Positions 51,318 through 61,178 are shown, counted from the first letter of the stretch. The stretch is 64,000 nucleotides of DNA from Pseudoxanthomonas sp. GM95 (GCF_900109775.1 NZ_FOAX01000003.1:124001-188000); one strand, 5' to 3'. Notes: a model not told the origin generated them from the sequence alone. Numbers and translations are program-made.

Positions 51318-53489
51318 TCACTTCAGCCCACGATTCTCCAGCAGCGCATCCACGCTCGGATCCTTGCCGCGGAAGTCGCGATACAGCTGCGACAGCTCGA
51401 CGGTGTTGCCGCGCGAGAGGATCTTGTCGCGGAACGTATCGCCGTTCTTACGATTCAAGCCGCCGTGCTCCTTGAACCACTCGAACGCATCGTCGTCCAG
51501 CACCTCGGCCCAGAAGTAAGCGTAGTAGCCGGCCGCATAGCCGCCGCCCCAGATGTGGTCGAAGTAGGTGGTGCGATAGCGCGGCGGGACTTCGGCCAGG
51601 TCAACGCCGAACTTCTTCAGCGATTCGGCCTCGAAGCCATCCACGTCCTTGAGCTGCGCATCGGCCGGCACGGTGTGCCAGGCCATGTCCAGCAGCGCCG
51701 CCGACAGGTATTCAGTGGTGGCGTAGCCGCTGTTGAAGGTCTTGGATTTCTGGATCTTTTCCACGAGTGCCTTCGGCATCGCTTCGCCGGTCTGGTAGTG
51801 CTTGGCGTAATGCGCGAACACCTTCGGATCGGTCGCCCAGTGCTCGTTGAACTGCGAGGGGAACTCGACGAAATCGCGCGAGGTGCTGGTGCCGGCGATC
51901 GACGGGTACTTCACCTTGGAGAACATGCCGTGCAGCGCATGGCCGAACTCATGGAACATCGTGGTGACGTCATCGAAGCTCAGCAATGCCGGCTGGCCGG
52001 CGGCGGGCTTGGTGAAGTTGCACACGTTGTAGACCACCGGCTTGGCGCCGGTCAGGCCGTCCTGCTCGACGAACACGTCCATCCACGCGCCACCGGACTT
52101 GGAATCGCGCTTGTAGTAGTCGGCGTAGAACAGTGCCAGCGACTGGCCGTCATGGTCGAACACCTCGAACACACGCATGTCCGGGTTGTAGACCGGGATG
52201 TCCTTGCGCTCCTTGAAGGTGATTCCGTAGAGCTGGTTGGCGGCATAGAAGACGCCGTTCTGCAGCACGTTATCCAGCTCGAAATATGGCTTGATCTGCG
52301 ACTCGTCCAAGTCGTACTTGGCCTTGCGCACCTGCTCGGCATAGAAGTCCCAGTCCGAGGCGGCCAGTTTGAAGCCGCTCTTGGGATCGGTCTGCTGGCT
52401 GTCGATGACCTTCTGCATCTCGGCCACTTCGCCCTTGGCCTTGGCGGTGGCCGCCGGCACGGTATCGGTCAGCAGCTTGAGCGCCGCATCGGGCGTCTTG
52501 GCCATCTGGTCGGACAGGCTGTAGGCGGCGTAGGTGTCGAAGCCGAGCAGCTTGGCCTTCTGCGCGCGCAGCTGGGCCAGGCGCTGGACGGTCTGGCGGG
52601 TGTCGTTGGCATCGCCATGCTCGGTGCGTGTCTCGGAGGCTTCGAGCACCTTGGCGCGCAGCTCGCGATCGCTCAGCGAGGCCAGCACCGGCTGCTGGGT
52701 GGTGTTCTGCAGGGCCAGCAGGTACTTGCCGTCCAGCTTGCGGGTCTTGGCGTCCTCGGCGGCCGAGGCGATGTCGCCATCGCTCAGGCCCGCCAGCTTG
52801 GCCTTGTCGTCCACCACCACCGCACCGGCGGCCGCGGCAGCGACCAAACGCTGGTGGAACTGGGTGGACAGCGTGGTTTCTTCCACGTTGAGCTTGCGCA
52901 GGGTGGCCTTGTCGGCATCGGAGAGCTGCGCGCCGGCGCGGACGAATTCTTCGTAGTCACGCTCAACCAGGCGCTTGGCTTCCGGGTCCAGGTTCAACGT
53001 GTCGCGCTGGTCGTAGACGGCCTTGATGCGGGCGAACAGCTTCGGGTTGAGGCTGATTTCGTCCTGGTGCGCGGCCAGCTTGGGCGCGATCTCTTCCTGG
53101 ATCTTCTCGCGCGCCGGGTTGGTGTCGGCCTGGACGATGCCGAAGAAGATGCGCGAGACGCGGCTCAGGGTCTCGCCGGTCTTCTCCATCGCTTCAATGG
53201 TGTTGGCGAAGGTCGGCGCCTCGGTGCTGTCGGCGATCTTGTTGATCTCTTCCAGGTGCTGGGCCATGCCCTGCTCGAAGGCCGGCGCGTAGTCGGCGTC
53301 CTGGATCTTGTCGAACGGCGGCGCCTGGAACGGCAGCGTGCTGGCGGTCAGCAGCGGGTTGTCGCGCTGCGGGGCCGGCGTGGTGGCCGGTGCGGTCTCG
53401 GCGGTCTTCACGGAATCGGCCTCCTGTTTTCCGTTGCAGGCGGCCAGCGCCAGGCTGATGGCGGCGGCAAGCACAAGGGTACGGGTCAT
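51318..53489 (-). CDS. dcp: M3-family peptidase, Dcp-like, lipoprotein
   Basis: A 723-residue M3 metallopeptidase. The zinc motif MFHEFGHALHG and downstream family blocks (FPSQFNEHWATDP, IWGGGYAAGYYAYFWAEVL) are intact. The N-terminus is a lipoprotein signal (MTRTLVLAAAISLALAACNG, lipobox LAAC), so the enzyme is anchored in the cell envelope. Dcp enzymes remove C-terminal dipeptides from unblocked peptides. The start at 53489 is chosen for the signal peptide. It lies 141 bases downstream of the cyanophycinase fusion gene on the same strand and could share its transcript and act on peptides in the same compartment. Confidence 0.9.
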   Translation of the reverse strand: MTRTLVLAAAISLALAACNGKQEADSVKTAETAPATTPAPQRDNPLLTASTLPFQAPPFDKIQDADYAPAFEQGMAQHLEEINKIADSTEAPTFANTIEAMEKTGETLSRVSRIFFGIVQADTNPAREKIQEEIAPKLAAHQDEISLNPKLFARIKAVYDQRDTLNLDPEAKRLVERDYEEFVRAGAQLSDADKATLRKLNVEETTLSTQFHQRLVAAAAAGAVVVDDKAKLAGLSDGDIASAAEDAKTRKLDGKYLLALQNTTQQPVLASLSDRELRAKVLEASETRTEHGDANDTRQTVQRLAQLRAQKAKLLGFDTYAAYSLSDQMAKTPDAALKLLTDTVPAATAKAKGEVAEMQKVIDSQQTDPKSGFKLAASDWDFYAEQVRKAKYDLDESQIKPYFELDNVLQNGVFYAANQLYGITFKERKDIPVYNPDMRVFEVFDHDGQSLALFYADYYKRDSKSGGAWMDVFVEQDGLTGAKPVVYNVCNFTKPAAGQPALLSFDDVTTMFHEFGHALHGMFSKVKYPSIAGTSTSRDFVEFPSQFNEHWATDPKVFAHYAKHYQTGEAMPKALVEKIQKSKTFNSGYATTEYLSAALLDMAWHTVPADAQLKDVDGFEAESLKKFGVDLAEVPPRYRTTYFDHIWGGGYAAGYYAYFWAEVLDDDAFEWFKEHGGLNRKNGDTFRDKILSRGNTVELSQLYRDFRGKDPSVDALLENRGLK

Positions 53490-53630
53490 GCGAAGTCCAG
53501 CAGTGACGGGAAAGTCCGGCACGCTAGCGCATCTGGGCGTGCATGGCACGTGCCGGAGGCTCGCGGTGCGCACCACGGGACACGACCGCGCGGAAGCCCC
53601 GCGCGCCGTATCACAACGCCGCGCGTGCGA

Positions 53631-55571
53631 TTACTGGCCGGCCGGCATCGGCAGCGGATCGTCCTTGTAGATGGCCACGTGGGCCACGCCATCGGGGCCG
53701 ATCCAGCCGCGATACATGCCCTCGGTATTGAACGGGAAGGCGACCGCGCCATCGGCGCCCAGGCCGATCGCGCCGCCGTCGCCGCCGGCCTTGGGGATCT
53801 GCCTGTCGATCACCGTCTCGGCCGCACGCTTGAGCGACTGGCCGTTGTATTTCATCCGCGCGCAGATGTCGTAGGCGGCCACGGCGCGGATGTAGAACTC
53901 GCCCCAGCCGGTGCCCGACACCGCGCACTGCGCGTTGGCATAGGTGCCGGAGCCGATGATGGGCGAATCGCCCACGCGGCCGTAGCGCTTGTCGGTCATG
54001 CCGCCGGTGGAGGTGCCGGCCGCCAGGTCGCCGCGGTTGTCCAGCGCCAACGCGCCGACTGTGCCGAAGTGCTTGGCGGTGGTCAGGTCGCTGTGGGCCT
54101 GGCCGAGCCGGTCTTCCTGCAGCGCCTTCTGCAGCTGCTGCCAACGCTTTTCGGTGCGGAAGTACGATGGATCAACCAGCTTGATGCCCTGCTCGCGGGC
54201 GAAGTCCTCCGCGCCGTCGCCGACCATCATCACGTGCTGCGAGTGGTCCATCACCGCGCGTGCCAGCTGGATCGGATTGCGCACGCGATGCACGCCGGCA
54301 ATCGCACCGGCCTTGCCGCTGGCGCCGTCCATGATCGAGGCGTCCAGTTCGTTCTTGCCTTCGTGATTGAACACCGCGCCCTTACCGGCGTTGAACTGCG
54401 GCGAGTCCTCCAGCTCCGCGATCGCCGCGGCCACCGCATCAACCGCCGGCTTGCCCTGCGCCAGCAGCGCATGGCCGGCCTGCAGGGCGGCGGTCATCGC
54501 CGCGCGGGCTTCGGCTTCGTCGGCCGGGGTCATGCCGGCGCGCTCGACGCCGGCACCACCGTGGATCACCAGGGTCGGCTGGTCCTGGGCCAGCAGCAAG
54601 CCGTCGCGCACCGCATAGCGATGCTGGAACACCGGCGCCTCCACCGTGCCGGCCGGCAAGTGCAGCACCGAACCCGCGCCGACGCCAATCGTGTTGACCT
54701 GCTTGAGCTGCATCGGCTCGTCTTCGACCTGGGCGTCGGTGAAGCCACCCTGCACCACGGTCGCGCCGCCGCCGGATTCGGTCGCGTAGACGCGCGCGGT
54801 GCCATCGCCTTCCACCGCCACAGCAGCGCTTTCATCCACGCCCAGGCCGATCAGCGGATGGCCGGCCAGGGTCTCGGCCTTGGCCACGAAGGTGATCAGT
54901 CGGCCCAGCCGGTTGCGCTCGCTGAAGTGGGTATCGGTGACCACGCCCTTCAGCGCGGCCAGGTGCAGGAATCCGGTCTCGATGGTGTTGGCCGCGCCCA
55001 GCGGATCGGCCAGCGCACTCGGGCTGGTCTGGCTGCCGCCGTCCATCGCGCCGTACAGATACTCGCCCTGCATCGCCAGGCCGGCGCTGGTGCCGCCCAG
55101 CGGCTTGCCCGCCTTGACGTGCGCGTCCAGCGCGGCCGCCACCGGGGTGTCCTTCCAATAGCGCACGTAGCGCGACTGGTCGCCGCCGGCCAGGAAAATA
55201 CCGTCGGCGTTCTTCAACGCCTTGAGCAGGGCGCGGTCGTAGGCGGCCTCGCGATCGTGGAAGACGAAGGTCTGCACCGAGGCGATCCCACCGACCTCGG
55301 TGTAGAACTCCTCGCCCACTTCGCCGGCCTGCGACGCACGCAGCACGACCAGATGGCCGTTACCGGCCTTCTTGAGGAACCAGCGCAGCGCATCGTGATT
55401 GCGGTCGCCGCCGCCCATCAGCAACAGGCCGGGCTCGACCTTGCCCGGCGTCGGCGCCTTCGGATCGCCCAGCAGGTACTGCGCGTAATGCGGGGCCGGC
55501 GCGGCGACGGCCAGGCCGGAACAGAGCAGCGCGGCCAGCAGCGGCCAAGCCTTGAAAGAGGAAAGCGTCAT
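53631..55571 (-). CDS. Secreted cyanophycinase / isoaspartyl peptidase fusion
   Basis: A 646-residue exported protein (signal peptide about 1-23) with two hydrolase domains. Residues about 35-325 form an S51 cyanophycinase-like unit: GIFLAGGDQSRYV, nucleophile elbow GGTSAGLA (Ser162), ERNRLGRLITF and GLGVDESAAV. Residues about 331-646 form a plant-type isoaspartyl peptidase/L-asparaginase (Ntn hydrolase): TLVIHGGAG, FNAGKGAVFN and the autoprocessing site GTVGALAL with Thr504 as expected nucleophile, then TSTGGMTDKRYGRVGDSPI. Known cyanophycinase cuts cyanophycin to beta-Asp-Arg, and isoaspartyl dipeptidase splits that to Asp and Arg, so one polypeptide could do both steps. Maturation would cut the protein at Thr504. 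It is divergent from the ECF sigma/FecR/TonB genes. Confidence 0.88.
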   Translation of the reverse strand: MTLSSFKAWPLLAALLCSGLAVAAPAPHYAQYLLGDPKAPTPGKVEPGLLLMGGGDRNHDALRWFLKKAGNGHLVVLRASQAGEVGEEFYTEVGGIASVQTFVFHDREAAYDRALLKALKNADGIFLAGGDQSRYVRYWKDTPVAAALDAHVKAGKPLGGTSAGLAMQGEYLYGAMDGGSQTSPSALADPLGAANTIETGFLHLAALKGVVTDTHFSERNRLGRLITFVAKAETLAGHPLIGLGVDESAAVAVEGDGTARVYATESGGGATVVQGGFTDAQVEDEPMQLKQVNTIGVGAGSVLHLPAGTVEAPVFQHRYAVRDGLLLAQDQPTLVIHGGAGVERAGMTPADEAEARAAMTAALQAGHALLAQGKPAVDAVAAAIAELEDSPQFNAGKGAVFNHEGKNELDASIMDGASGKAGAIAGVHRVRNPIQLARAVMDHSQHVMMVGDGAEDFAREQGIKLVDPSYFRTEKRWQQLQKALQEDRLGQAHSDLTTAKHFGTVGALALDNRGDLAAGTSTGGMTDKRYGRVGDSPIIGSGTYANAQCAVSGTGWGEFYIRAVAAYDICARMKYNGQSLKRAAETVIDRQIPKAGGDGGAIGLGADGAVAFPFNTEGMYRGWIGPDGVAHVAIYKDDPLPMPAGQ

Positions 55572-55676
55572 CGCGGGACATCTCCGTTGAGCGGATCGGA
55601 TCAGGCAACGGAGACGAGCGAGCGGGACAAATCCCTCCTTACGCTCGCCCATGGCATCCACGCCATCCGGTCCGCT

Positions 55677-56270
55677 ATGGTGCGTGCGATGCGCTCCCCA
55701 TTGGATGACTGGTTTGTCCGCGAGATCCTCGTCCACGAAGGATCGCTGAGCGCGTACCTGCGGCGCTGCTGGTCGCGCCACGACGAGCTGCACGACCTGC
55801 GCCAGGAGATCTACGTGCGCGTGTACGAGGCGGCGGGCAAAAGCTTTCCGACCGCGCCCAAGTCGTTCCTGTTCGCCACCGCCCGACACCTGATGACCGA
55901 CCGCCTGCGCCGGGCGCGGGTGGTGTCGATCGAGGCAGTGGGTGATTTGGAGGCCTTGCACGTCTTGGTGGATGAGGTCTCTCCCGAACGCGTGTGCGGC
56001 GGACGGCAGGTCCTCAAGCGGCTGGCCGAATCCTTCGACCAGCTGCCAGAGCGCTGCCGCCAGGTCGTCTGGCTGCGGCGGGTGGAGGAGCTGTCGCAGA
56101 AGGAGGTTGCCGCGCGCATGGGCATCAGCGAAAAAACAGTCGAGAAGCACCTGGCCAAGGGCATGCGCCTGCTGGCCGGCAGCTTCCATGGCGCCGAACC
56201 CGCGCGCGCCACAGCGGCGGTGGCCGCACCAACGGCGGCACAGCATGTCGATGGACAGCATCCGGACTGA
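55677..56270 (+). CDS. ECF sigma factor, FecI-like
   Basis: A 197-residue extracytoplasmic-function sigma factor. Region 2 includes LRQEIYVRVYEAAG and FLFATARHLMTDRLRRARV; region 4 includes LPERCRQVVWLRRVEELSQKEVAARMGISEKTVEKHLAKGM. The FecI/FpvI-type is supported by the next two genes, a FecR anti-sigma factor and a TonB receptor with STN domain. The start may be ATG 55677 or ATG 55689 (MRSPLDDW), the latter resembling relatives. The 3' end overlaps the FecR start by 26 bases. The same strand is open far upstream, but that sequence is antisense to the two peptidase genes. Confidence 0.9.
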   Translation: MVRAMRSPLDDWFVREILVHEGSLSAYLRRCWSRHDELHDLRQEIYVRVYEAAGKSFPTAPKSFLFATARHLMTDRLRRARVVSIEAVGDLEALHVLVDEVSPERVCGGRQVLKRLAESFDQLPERCRQVVWLRRVEELSQKEVAARMGISEKTVEKHLAKGMRLLAGSFHGAEPARATAAVAAPTAAQHVDGQHPD

Positions 56271-57327
56271 GCGCCGCGCCGCCGCATGGCTGGTCCGTCG
56301 CGACGGCGAGGCGTGGGACGCCGCCGCGCAGGCGGAACTGGACCAGTGGCTGGCGCAGGACATCGCGCACCGGGTCGCGTTCCTGCGGCTGGAGGCAGCG
56401 TGGGAGGAAAGCGGCCGGCTCAAGGCGCTGGGCGCGGGCATGGCACACGACGGCGTGCCGCCGCGCGGCGCCTGGAATGCCTCGCCTCCGACGTCGGTCG
56501 CCGCCGAATCATCGCTGCCAATCAACCCGCCCGCACCGGCGCTGGCCACGCTGGTATTCGCCCCGCGCACGCACGCACGCCGTCGGCGTTGGCCAGTGCT
56601 CGCGGCCAGTGCCGCGCTGCTGCTGATTGCCGTGGCCACCGGTGGCGCGCTGGGCTGGCGCCATTACGCGGTGCAGGAACGCGCCAGCTACGCCAGCGCG
56701 GTCGGCGACCTGCGCGCGGTCGCGCTGTCTGACGGCTCGCACGCCACCTTGAGCAGCAACAGCCGCATCGACATCGCCCTGTCGCGCGCGCAGCGGCATA
56801 TCGACCTGGAGCAGGGCGAGGCCTTCTTCGAAGTGGCCAAGGATGCCGGCCGGCCGTTCGTGGTCGGCGCGGGCGCACGCCGCGCGGTGGCGGTGGGCAC
56901 GCGCTTCTCGGTGCGCCGCGATGGCGCGACCACGCGTGTGGTGGTGACCGAAGGCACGGTGCGGCTGGAGTCCGACGCCGCCGACGGCCGCGCCCAGCCG
57001 ACCACGCTGCTGCCGGCCGGCTCGATTGCGATCGCCGGCCCCGATGGCGTGCTGGTGCGAAGCGTTTCGCTGGCCGATGCCGAACGCATCCTGGACTGGC
57101 GCAGCGGCCTGCTGAGCTTCGAGCACGCCACGCTGGGCGAGGCGGTGGCCGAGTTCAACCGCTACAACACCCGCAAGCTGGTGGTGGCCGATGGCCGCGC
57201 CGCCGCGCTGCAGGTGGCCGGCACGTTCCAGTGGTCCAACACCGAGGGCTTCGTGCGCCTGCTGGAGCGCGGTTTCCCGGTACGGGTCGAACAGCGCGCC
57301 GACCAGGTGGTGTTGCACAGCCGCTGA
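56245..57327 (+). CDS. FecR-family anti-sigma factor
   Basis: A 360-residue inner membrane regulator. A cytosolic N-terminal DUF4880 part (AAAWLVRRDGEAWDAAAQAELDQWLAQ ... RVAFLRLEAAWEE) binds the sigma factor. One membrane helix lies at about 114-137. The periplasmic FecR domain (VALSDGSHATLSSNSRIDI, HIDLEQGEAFFEVAKDAGRPFVVGAG) and a C-terminal STN-like segment (LGEAVAEFNRYNTRKLVV) follow. It would relay the state of the TonB receptor's signalling domain to the sigma factor. Confidence 0.9.
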   Translation: MSMDSIRTERRAAAWLVRRDGEAWDAAAQAELDQWLAQDIAHRVAFLRLEAAWEESGRLKALGAGMAHDGVPPRGAWNASPPTSVAAESSLPINPPAPALATLVFAPRTHARRRRWPVLAASAALLLIAVATGGALGWRHYAVQERASYASAVGDLRAVALSDGSHATLSSNSRIDIALSRAQRHIDLEQGEAFFEVAKDAGRPFVVGAGARRAVAVGTRFSVRRDGATTRVVVTEGTVRLESDAADGRAQPTTLLPAGSIAIAGPDGVLVRSVSLADAERILDWRSGLLSFEHATLGEAVAEFNRYNTRKLVVADGRAAALQVAGTFQWSNTEGFVRLLERGFPVRVEQRADQVVLHSR

Positions 57328-57339
57328 ATTTTTTGTGCA

Positions 57340-57358
57340 GCGCCATGGGGGATGGCGC
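57340..57358. promoter_or_regulatory. Hairpin in the fecR-TonB receptor gap
   Basis: GCGCCAT-GGGGG-ATGGCGC, seven-base perfect arms, 13 bases after the fecR stop and about 70 bases before the receptor start. No T-tract follows on the plus strand. It could reduce read-through or mark a regulated leader. Confidence 0.4.
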
Positions 57359-57425
57359 AGGGTTGTTCGTCATGGGTGTTGGCATGGGTGTGCCCTCGCG
57401 CACCCACCACTCTGGGGAGAGTCGA

Positions 57426-60400
57426 ATGCATTTCACGCTGCGAACGCTGTTGCTCAGCGCTGCCTGTTCGGCAGTCCTATCCGCCCAGGCCCAGGCCGCC
57501 ACGCAGCTGGACATCCCGGCCGGCAGCCTGGACAGCGCGCTGCAGGCGCTGTCGCGCCAGTCCGGCGCGCAGCTGATCTACCGGCCCGAGCAGCTCAGCG
57601 GCGTGCAGACCCGCGGCGTGCGTGGCGACCTCAGCCCGGCCGCGGCCGCCGATCAACTGCTGAAGGGCAGCGGCCTGGTGGTACGTCGCGATCCTTCCGG
57701 CGCGCTGTTGATCGCGCGCCAGGACGCAACGCCGCGCGTCGCGCCCAGCGCACCCACGCCGGCCCAGGCCGAACCCGCGCCGCCGGAAGTCACCGACCTG
57801 CAGCGCATGGAAGTCACCGGCTCGCGCATCCCGCGCGCGCAGGTGGAAGGCCCGGCGCCGATCACCGTGATGACAGCCGCGCAGATCCAGGCCAACGGCT
57901 TCACCAGCGTGCCGCAGGTGCTGCGCGCGCTCACCCAGAACGGCGGTGAGACCCAGAGCCAGCAGTCGGCCAGCGGCGCGGATTTCTCGCCCGGCGCCGA
58001 GCAGGTGGACCTGCGCGGCCTTGGCCCCAACCACACCCTGGTGCTGGTCAACGGCCGGCGCATCGCCGACTTCCCGATGCCGTTCAACGGCCGCAGCAAC
58101 TTTTCCGATGTCTCCAACATCCCGCTGGGCATGATCGAGCGCATCGAAGTGCTGACCGGCAGCGCCTCGGCGATCTACGGCTCGGATGCGATCTCCGGCG
58201 TGGTCAACTTCATCCTCAAGAAGCACGCCGACGGCACCACGCTCGACGTACGCGTGGGCGACACCTCGCGCGGCGGCGCCGAGTCGCTGGACATCAGCCT
58301 GTCCAGCGGGTTCTCGCGTGGTGACTTCAATGCGATCTTCGGCGCCGAGTTCAGCAACCAGCGGCCGCTGTGGGCCTTCGACCGTAGCATCCAGGATTCC
58401 ACGGCCGATGGCCCATCGGCCACCTCGCGGCTGGCGCGCCGGACCTTCCTGCGCACCGATTACTACGACAGCTACCTCGATCCGGGCCAGGCCGCGTGCG
58501 ATGGCGTGTCCTCGCTCAACCGCGGCTCCACCGGCTATACCTCGCGCCCAGGCTACGGCCCGGATTTCGACGAAGAATTGGACGATTACGGCCCCGGTTA
58601 CTACTGCGGCAGCCAGGCCTCGGTCGGCTACGGCACGATCATGAGCGAGAAGAAGGGCGTCAACGCCTACGCCTCGCTCAGCTACGCCTTTGGCGATGGC
58701 AGCGAGTGGTTCGCCGACGTGCAGCTGGGCCATCACACCGTGGCGCTTTACCGCGACGTCACCCAGTGGAGCTACCAGGCGCCGGACGGCAACGAGGAGG
58801 GCTATTTCTACAACCAGGCCACCGACCAGGTGGAGTACTGGCAGCGGCAGTTTTCGCCGGAGGAAATGGGCGGCTTCGGCAACGGCATGATCCGCACCAC
58901 CCAGGACACCTTCAGCCTGACCACCGGCGTGCGCGGGCGTTGGGGCGAGGCCTGGGATTACGAGGCCAGCCTGAGCCATTCGCAGTACCGCGCGCGGATC
59001 AGCTGGCCGCAGATCGTGGCCTCGCTGGCCAACGATCTATTCCTGGGCCCGCAGCTGGGCGTGGACGAGGACTCGGGCTATCCGATCTTCAACGCCGACC
59101 CGGACCGCCTGTACACGCCGCTGACCCGCGCCGAATACGACAGCATCGCGCGCTATACGACCTATCACCCGAAGTCGCGCACCGACACGGCGGCTTTCAC
59201 CCTGACCAACGGCACGCTGTTCGAACTGCCCGGCGGCGACGCGGGCTTTTCGGCCACGGCCGAATTCGGCAACCAGGGCTATGACCTCAATCCCGATCCG
59301 CTGGCCACCGAGTATTACTACTACAGCTGGAAGGACTCCGACGGCCACGGCAGCCGCAACCGCTGGGCGCTGGCCAGCGAGCTGCGCCTGCCGGTGATCG
59401 ACAGCCTCAACCTGAGCGTGGCCGGCCGCTACGACCAGTACCGCTTCGCCGGCCGCAGCGTCGGCAAGTTCACCTACAGCGGCGGCATCGAGTGGCGCCC
59501 GCTCGATACGCTGCTGGTGCGCGGCTCCTACGGCACCGCGTTCCGCGCGCCGGACCTGCATTACGTGTTCGCCGGGCCGGGCAACGATGAGACATCGGCC
59601 AGCGACTACTACCGCTGCGCGACCGAGCAACCCGACGAGGCGCTGGAAGATTGCGACTACGGCGACGAGGGCATCATCCGCGGCCGCAGCGGCAACCGCG
59701 AACTCGATCCGGAAACCAGCACCTCGTGGACTGCGGGCCTGGTGTGGTCGCCGATCCCGGCGCTGGATCTGTCGGCCGATTACTTCTCCATCGACATGCG
59801 CGACCAGGTGCAGGATTTGCGCGTGGATTCGGTGCTGCGCGACGAAGCCGACTGCCGCCTGGGCACGCTGGACCTCGGCTCCACCACCTGCGTCGAGGCG
59901 CTGTCACGCGTGACCCGCCTGGCCAACGGCGACCTGTATTCGGTCTACGTCAACCCGATCAATATCGCCCGCGAACGCACCAGCGGCGTGGATCTGAGCG
60001 CGCACTACAAGCTGGACACACCGATCGGCCTGTTCACCCTGGGCGCGGACTACACCTGGGTGCGCCAGCACGAGATCCAGGTCTACGCGGGCGAACCGAT
60101 GGTGGACGAGTTCGCGGTCAACAGCGGCTACGACATCCCCCGCACAAAGGCCAGCGCCAGCCTGGGCTGGGAGTTGAACCGCTGGTCGGCCACGCTGCAT
60201 GGCGAGCGCCTGGGCCACCTGCCCACGTCCGATTCCTACGACGAGGTCTACGACCCGGAGAGCGGCGACAGCCCGTGGATCGGCGCGACCTACCGTTACA
60301 ACGCCTCGGTGCAGTTCCGCTTCACCGACCATGCGCGGCTGTCGCTGTCGGTGACCAACCTGTTCAACAAGCTGCCGCCCAAGGACACGACCTATACGGC

Positions 60401-60491
60401 CTATCCGTACTACGACGTCTCCTGGTTCGACTCGGTCGGCCGCACGCTCTACCTGCAGTACACACAGAAGTTCGGCGGCAAGGCGCTGTAA
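57426..60491 (+). CDS. TonB-dependent receptor with N-terminal STN signalling domain
   Basis: A 1021-residue outer membrane transducer. The signal peptide (about 1-24) is followed by an STN secretin/TonB short domain ([21 protein letters not shown] ... LLIARQD, about 28-105) that contacts FecR. A linker, plug ([20 protein letters not shown] ... [17 protein letters not shown]) and barrel follow, ending [23 protein letters not shown] precedes ATG at 57426. The plug is closely related to that of the glycan-locus receptor at 20-23 kb, which lacks STN. Ligand unknown; linkage to the cyanophycinase fusion suggests a peptide polymer, while ferric complexes are the default alternative. Confidence 0.92.
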   Translation: MHFTLRTLLLSAACSAVLSAQAQAATQLDIPAGSLDSALQALSRQSGAQLIYRPEQLSGVQTRGVRGDLSPAAAADQLLKGSGLVVRRDPSGALLIARQDATPRVAPSAPTPAQAEPAPPEVTDLQRMEVTGSRIPRAQVEGPAPITVMTAAQIQANGFTSVPQVLRALTQNGGETQSQQSASGADFSPGAEQVDLRGLGPNHTLVLVNGRRIADFPMPFNGRSNFSDVSNIPLGMIERIEVLTGSASAIYGSDAISGVVNFILKKHADGTTLDVRVGDTSRGGAESLDISLSSGFSRGDFNAIFGAEFSNQRPLWAFDRSIQDSTADGPSATSRLARRTFLRTDYYDSYLDPGQAACDGVSSLNRGSTGYTSRPGYGPDFDEELDDYGPGYYCGSQASVGYGTIMSEKKGVNAYASLSYAFGDGSEWFADVQLGHHTVALYRDVTQWSYQAPDGNEEGYFYNQATDQVEYWQRQFSPEEMGGFGNGMIRTTQDTFSLTTGVRGRWGEAWDYEASLSHSQYRARISWPQIVASLANDLFLGPQLGVDEDSGYPIFNADPDRLYTPLTRAEYDSIARYTTYHPKSRTDTAAFTLTNGTLFELPGGDAGFSATAEFGNQGYDLNPDPLATEYYYYSWKDSDGHGSRNRWALASELRLPVIDSLNLSVAGRYDQYRFAGRSVGKFTYSGGIEWRPLDTLLVRGSYGTAFRAPDLHYVFAGPGNDETSASDYYRCATEQPDEALEDCDYGDEGIIRGRSGNRELDPETSTSWTAGLVWSPIPALDLSADYFSIDMRDQVQDLRVDSVLRDEADCRLGTLDLGSTTCVEALSRVTRLANGDLYSVYVNPINIARERTSGVDLSAHYKLDTPIGLFTLGADYTWVRQHEIQVYAGEPMVDEFAVNSGYDIPRTKASASLGWELNRWSATLHGERLGHLPTSDSYDEVYDPESGDSPWIGATYRYNASVQFRFTDHARLSLSVTNLFNKLPPKDTTYTAYPYYDVSWFDSVGRTLYLQYTQKFGGKAL

Positions 60492-60512
60492 GCGCACGGA
60501 TCGCAGGGCTTG

Positions 60513-60547
60513 CGCCCTCCCTTTCGCGCACGGCGTGAAGGGAGGGC
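60513..60547. terminator. Bidirectional stem-loop after the STN-TonB receptor gene
   Basis: GCCCTCCCTT (60513-60522) and AAGGGAGGGC (60538-60547), a ten-base perfect stem between convergent genes; no long T-tract. Confidence 0.6.
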
Positions 60548-60557
60548 GGCACACACG

Positions 60558-61178
60558 TCACGCGCTGCCGCGGTGCTTGCCCATCCACTGCGCATACCAG
60601 GCGCGGATCGCGGCCATGTCAGCCTCGGCATCGCCGGTCGGGTAGAACAGCGGGCCGACGCCGACGGTCTTTTCCGGGTAGTGGAAGTAGGCCATCAGCA
60701 CCGGCACCTGCGCGGTGACGGCAATCTTGTAGAAGCCGCTCTTCCACTTGTCCACGCGCTTGCGCGTGCCTTCGGGCGTGACCACGAACCAGATCCGCTC
60801 GTAGCTGCGGATCGTCTCCACCGCCTGGCGCACCACGCCGCCTGCGTTGGCGCGATCCACCGGCACCACGCCCAGCTTATGCAGGATCGGCCCGAGCGGC
60901 CACCAGAACAGACTGGCCTTGGCCAGCACCTTGACCTCGAAGCCGCAGGCGATCTTGACCGCCATGCCCCACAGGCCATCCCAGTTGGACGAGTGCGGTG
61001 CCACGATCATCACCAGCTTGGGCACGTCCGGCAGTTCGCCAGCGATGTGCCAGCCACTGAGCTTCAGCAGGGTCCGCGCGCACCAGCGGTTGAAGCGGCT
61101 GGGCTTCACGCGCGGCATGTTGGGCGGGGCGACCGGAACCTGGCCCGGCGGCAGCGGCGTCAAATCAGTCCCAGTCAC
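60558..61178 (-). CDS. Lysophospholipid acyltransferase family protein
   Basis: A 206-residue PlsC-like acyltransferase. The catalytic HX4D motif is PHSSNWDG, followed by KVLAKASLFWWPLGPILH, the block VPVDRANAGG and VTPEGTRKRVDKWKSGFY (EGTR acceptor-binding motif). It should acylate a lysophospholipid or related acceptor at the inner membrane. I favour GTG at 61178, which overlaps the arfB stop region by 14 bases; ATG at 61118 (MPRVKPSRF) is the alternative and has no better ribosome site. Confidence 0.82.
   Translation of the reverse strand: MTGTDLTPLPPGQVPVAPPNMPRVKPSRFNRWCARTLLKLSGWHIAGELPDVPKLVMIVAPHSSNWDGLWGMAVKIACGFEVKVLAKASLFWWPLGPILHKLGVVPVDRANAGGVVRQAVETIRSYERIWFVVTPEGTRKRVDKWKSGFYKIAVTAQVPVLMAYFHYPEKTVGVGPLFYPTGDAEADMAAIRAWYAQWMGKHRGSA

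Noticed and set aside
51177..55676. Very long plus-strand open frame continuous with the ECF sigma gene
   Set aside because: It is antisense to the Dcp and cyanophycinase-fusion genes; its translation is His/Arg/Gly-rich filler, and only the part from about 55677 matches a family.
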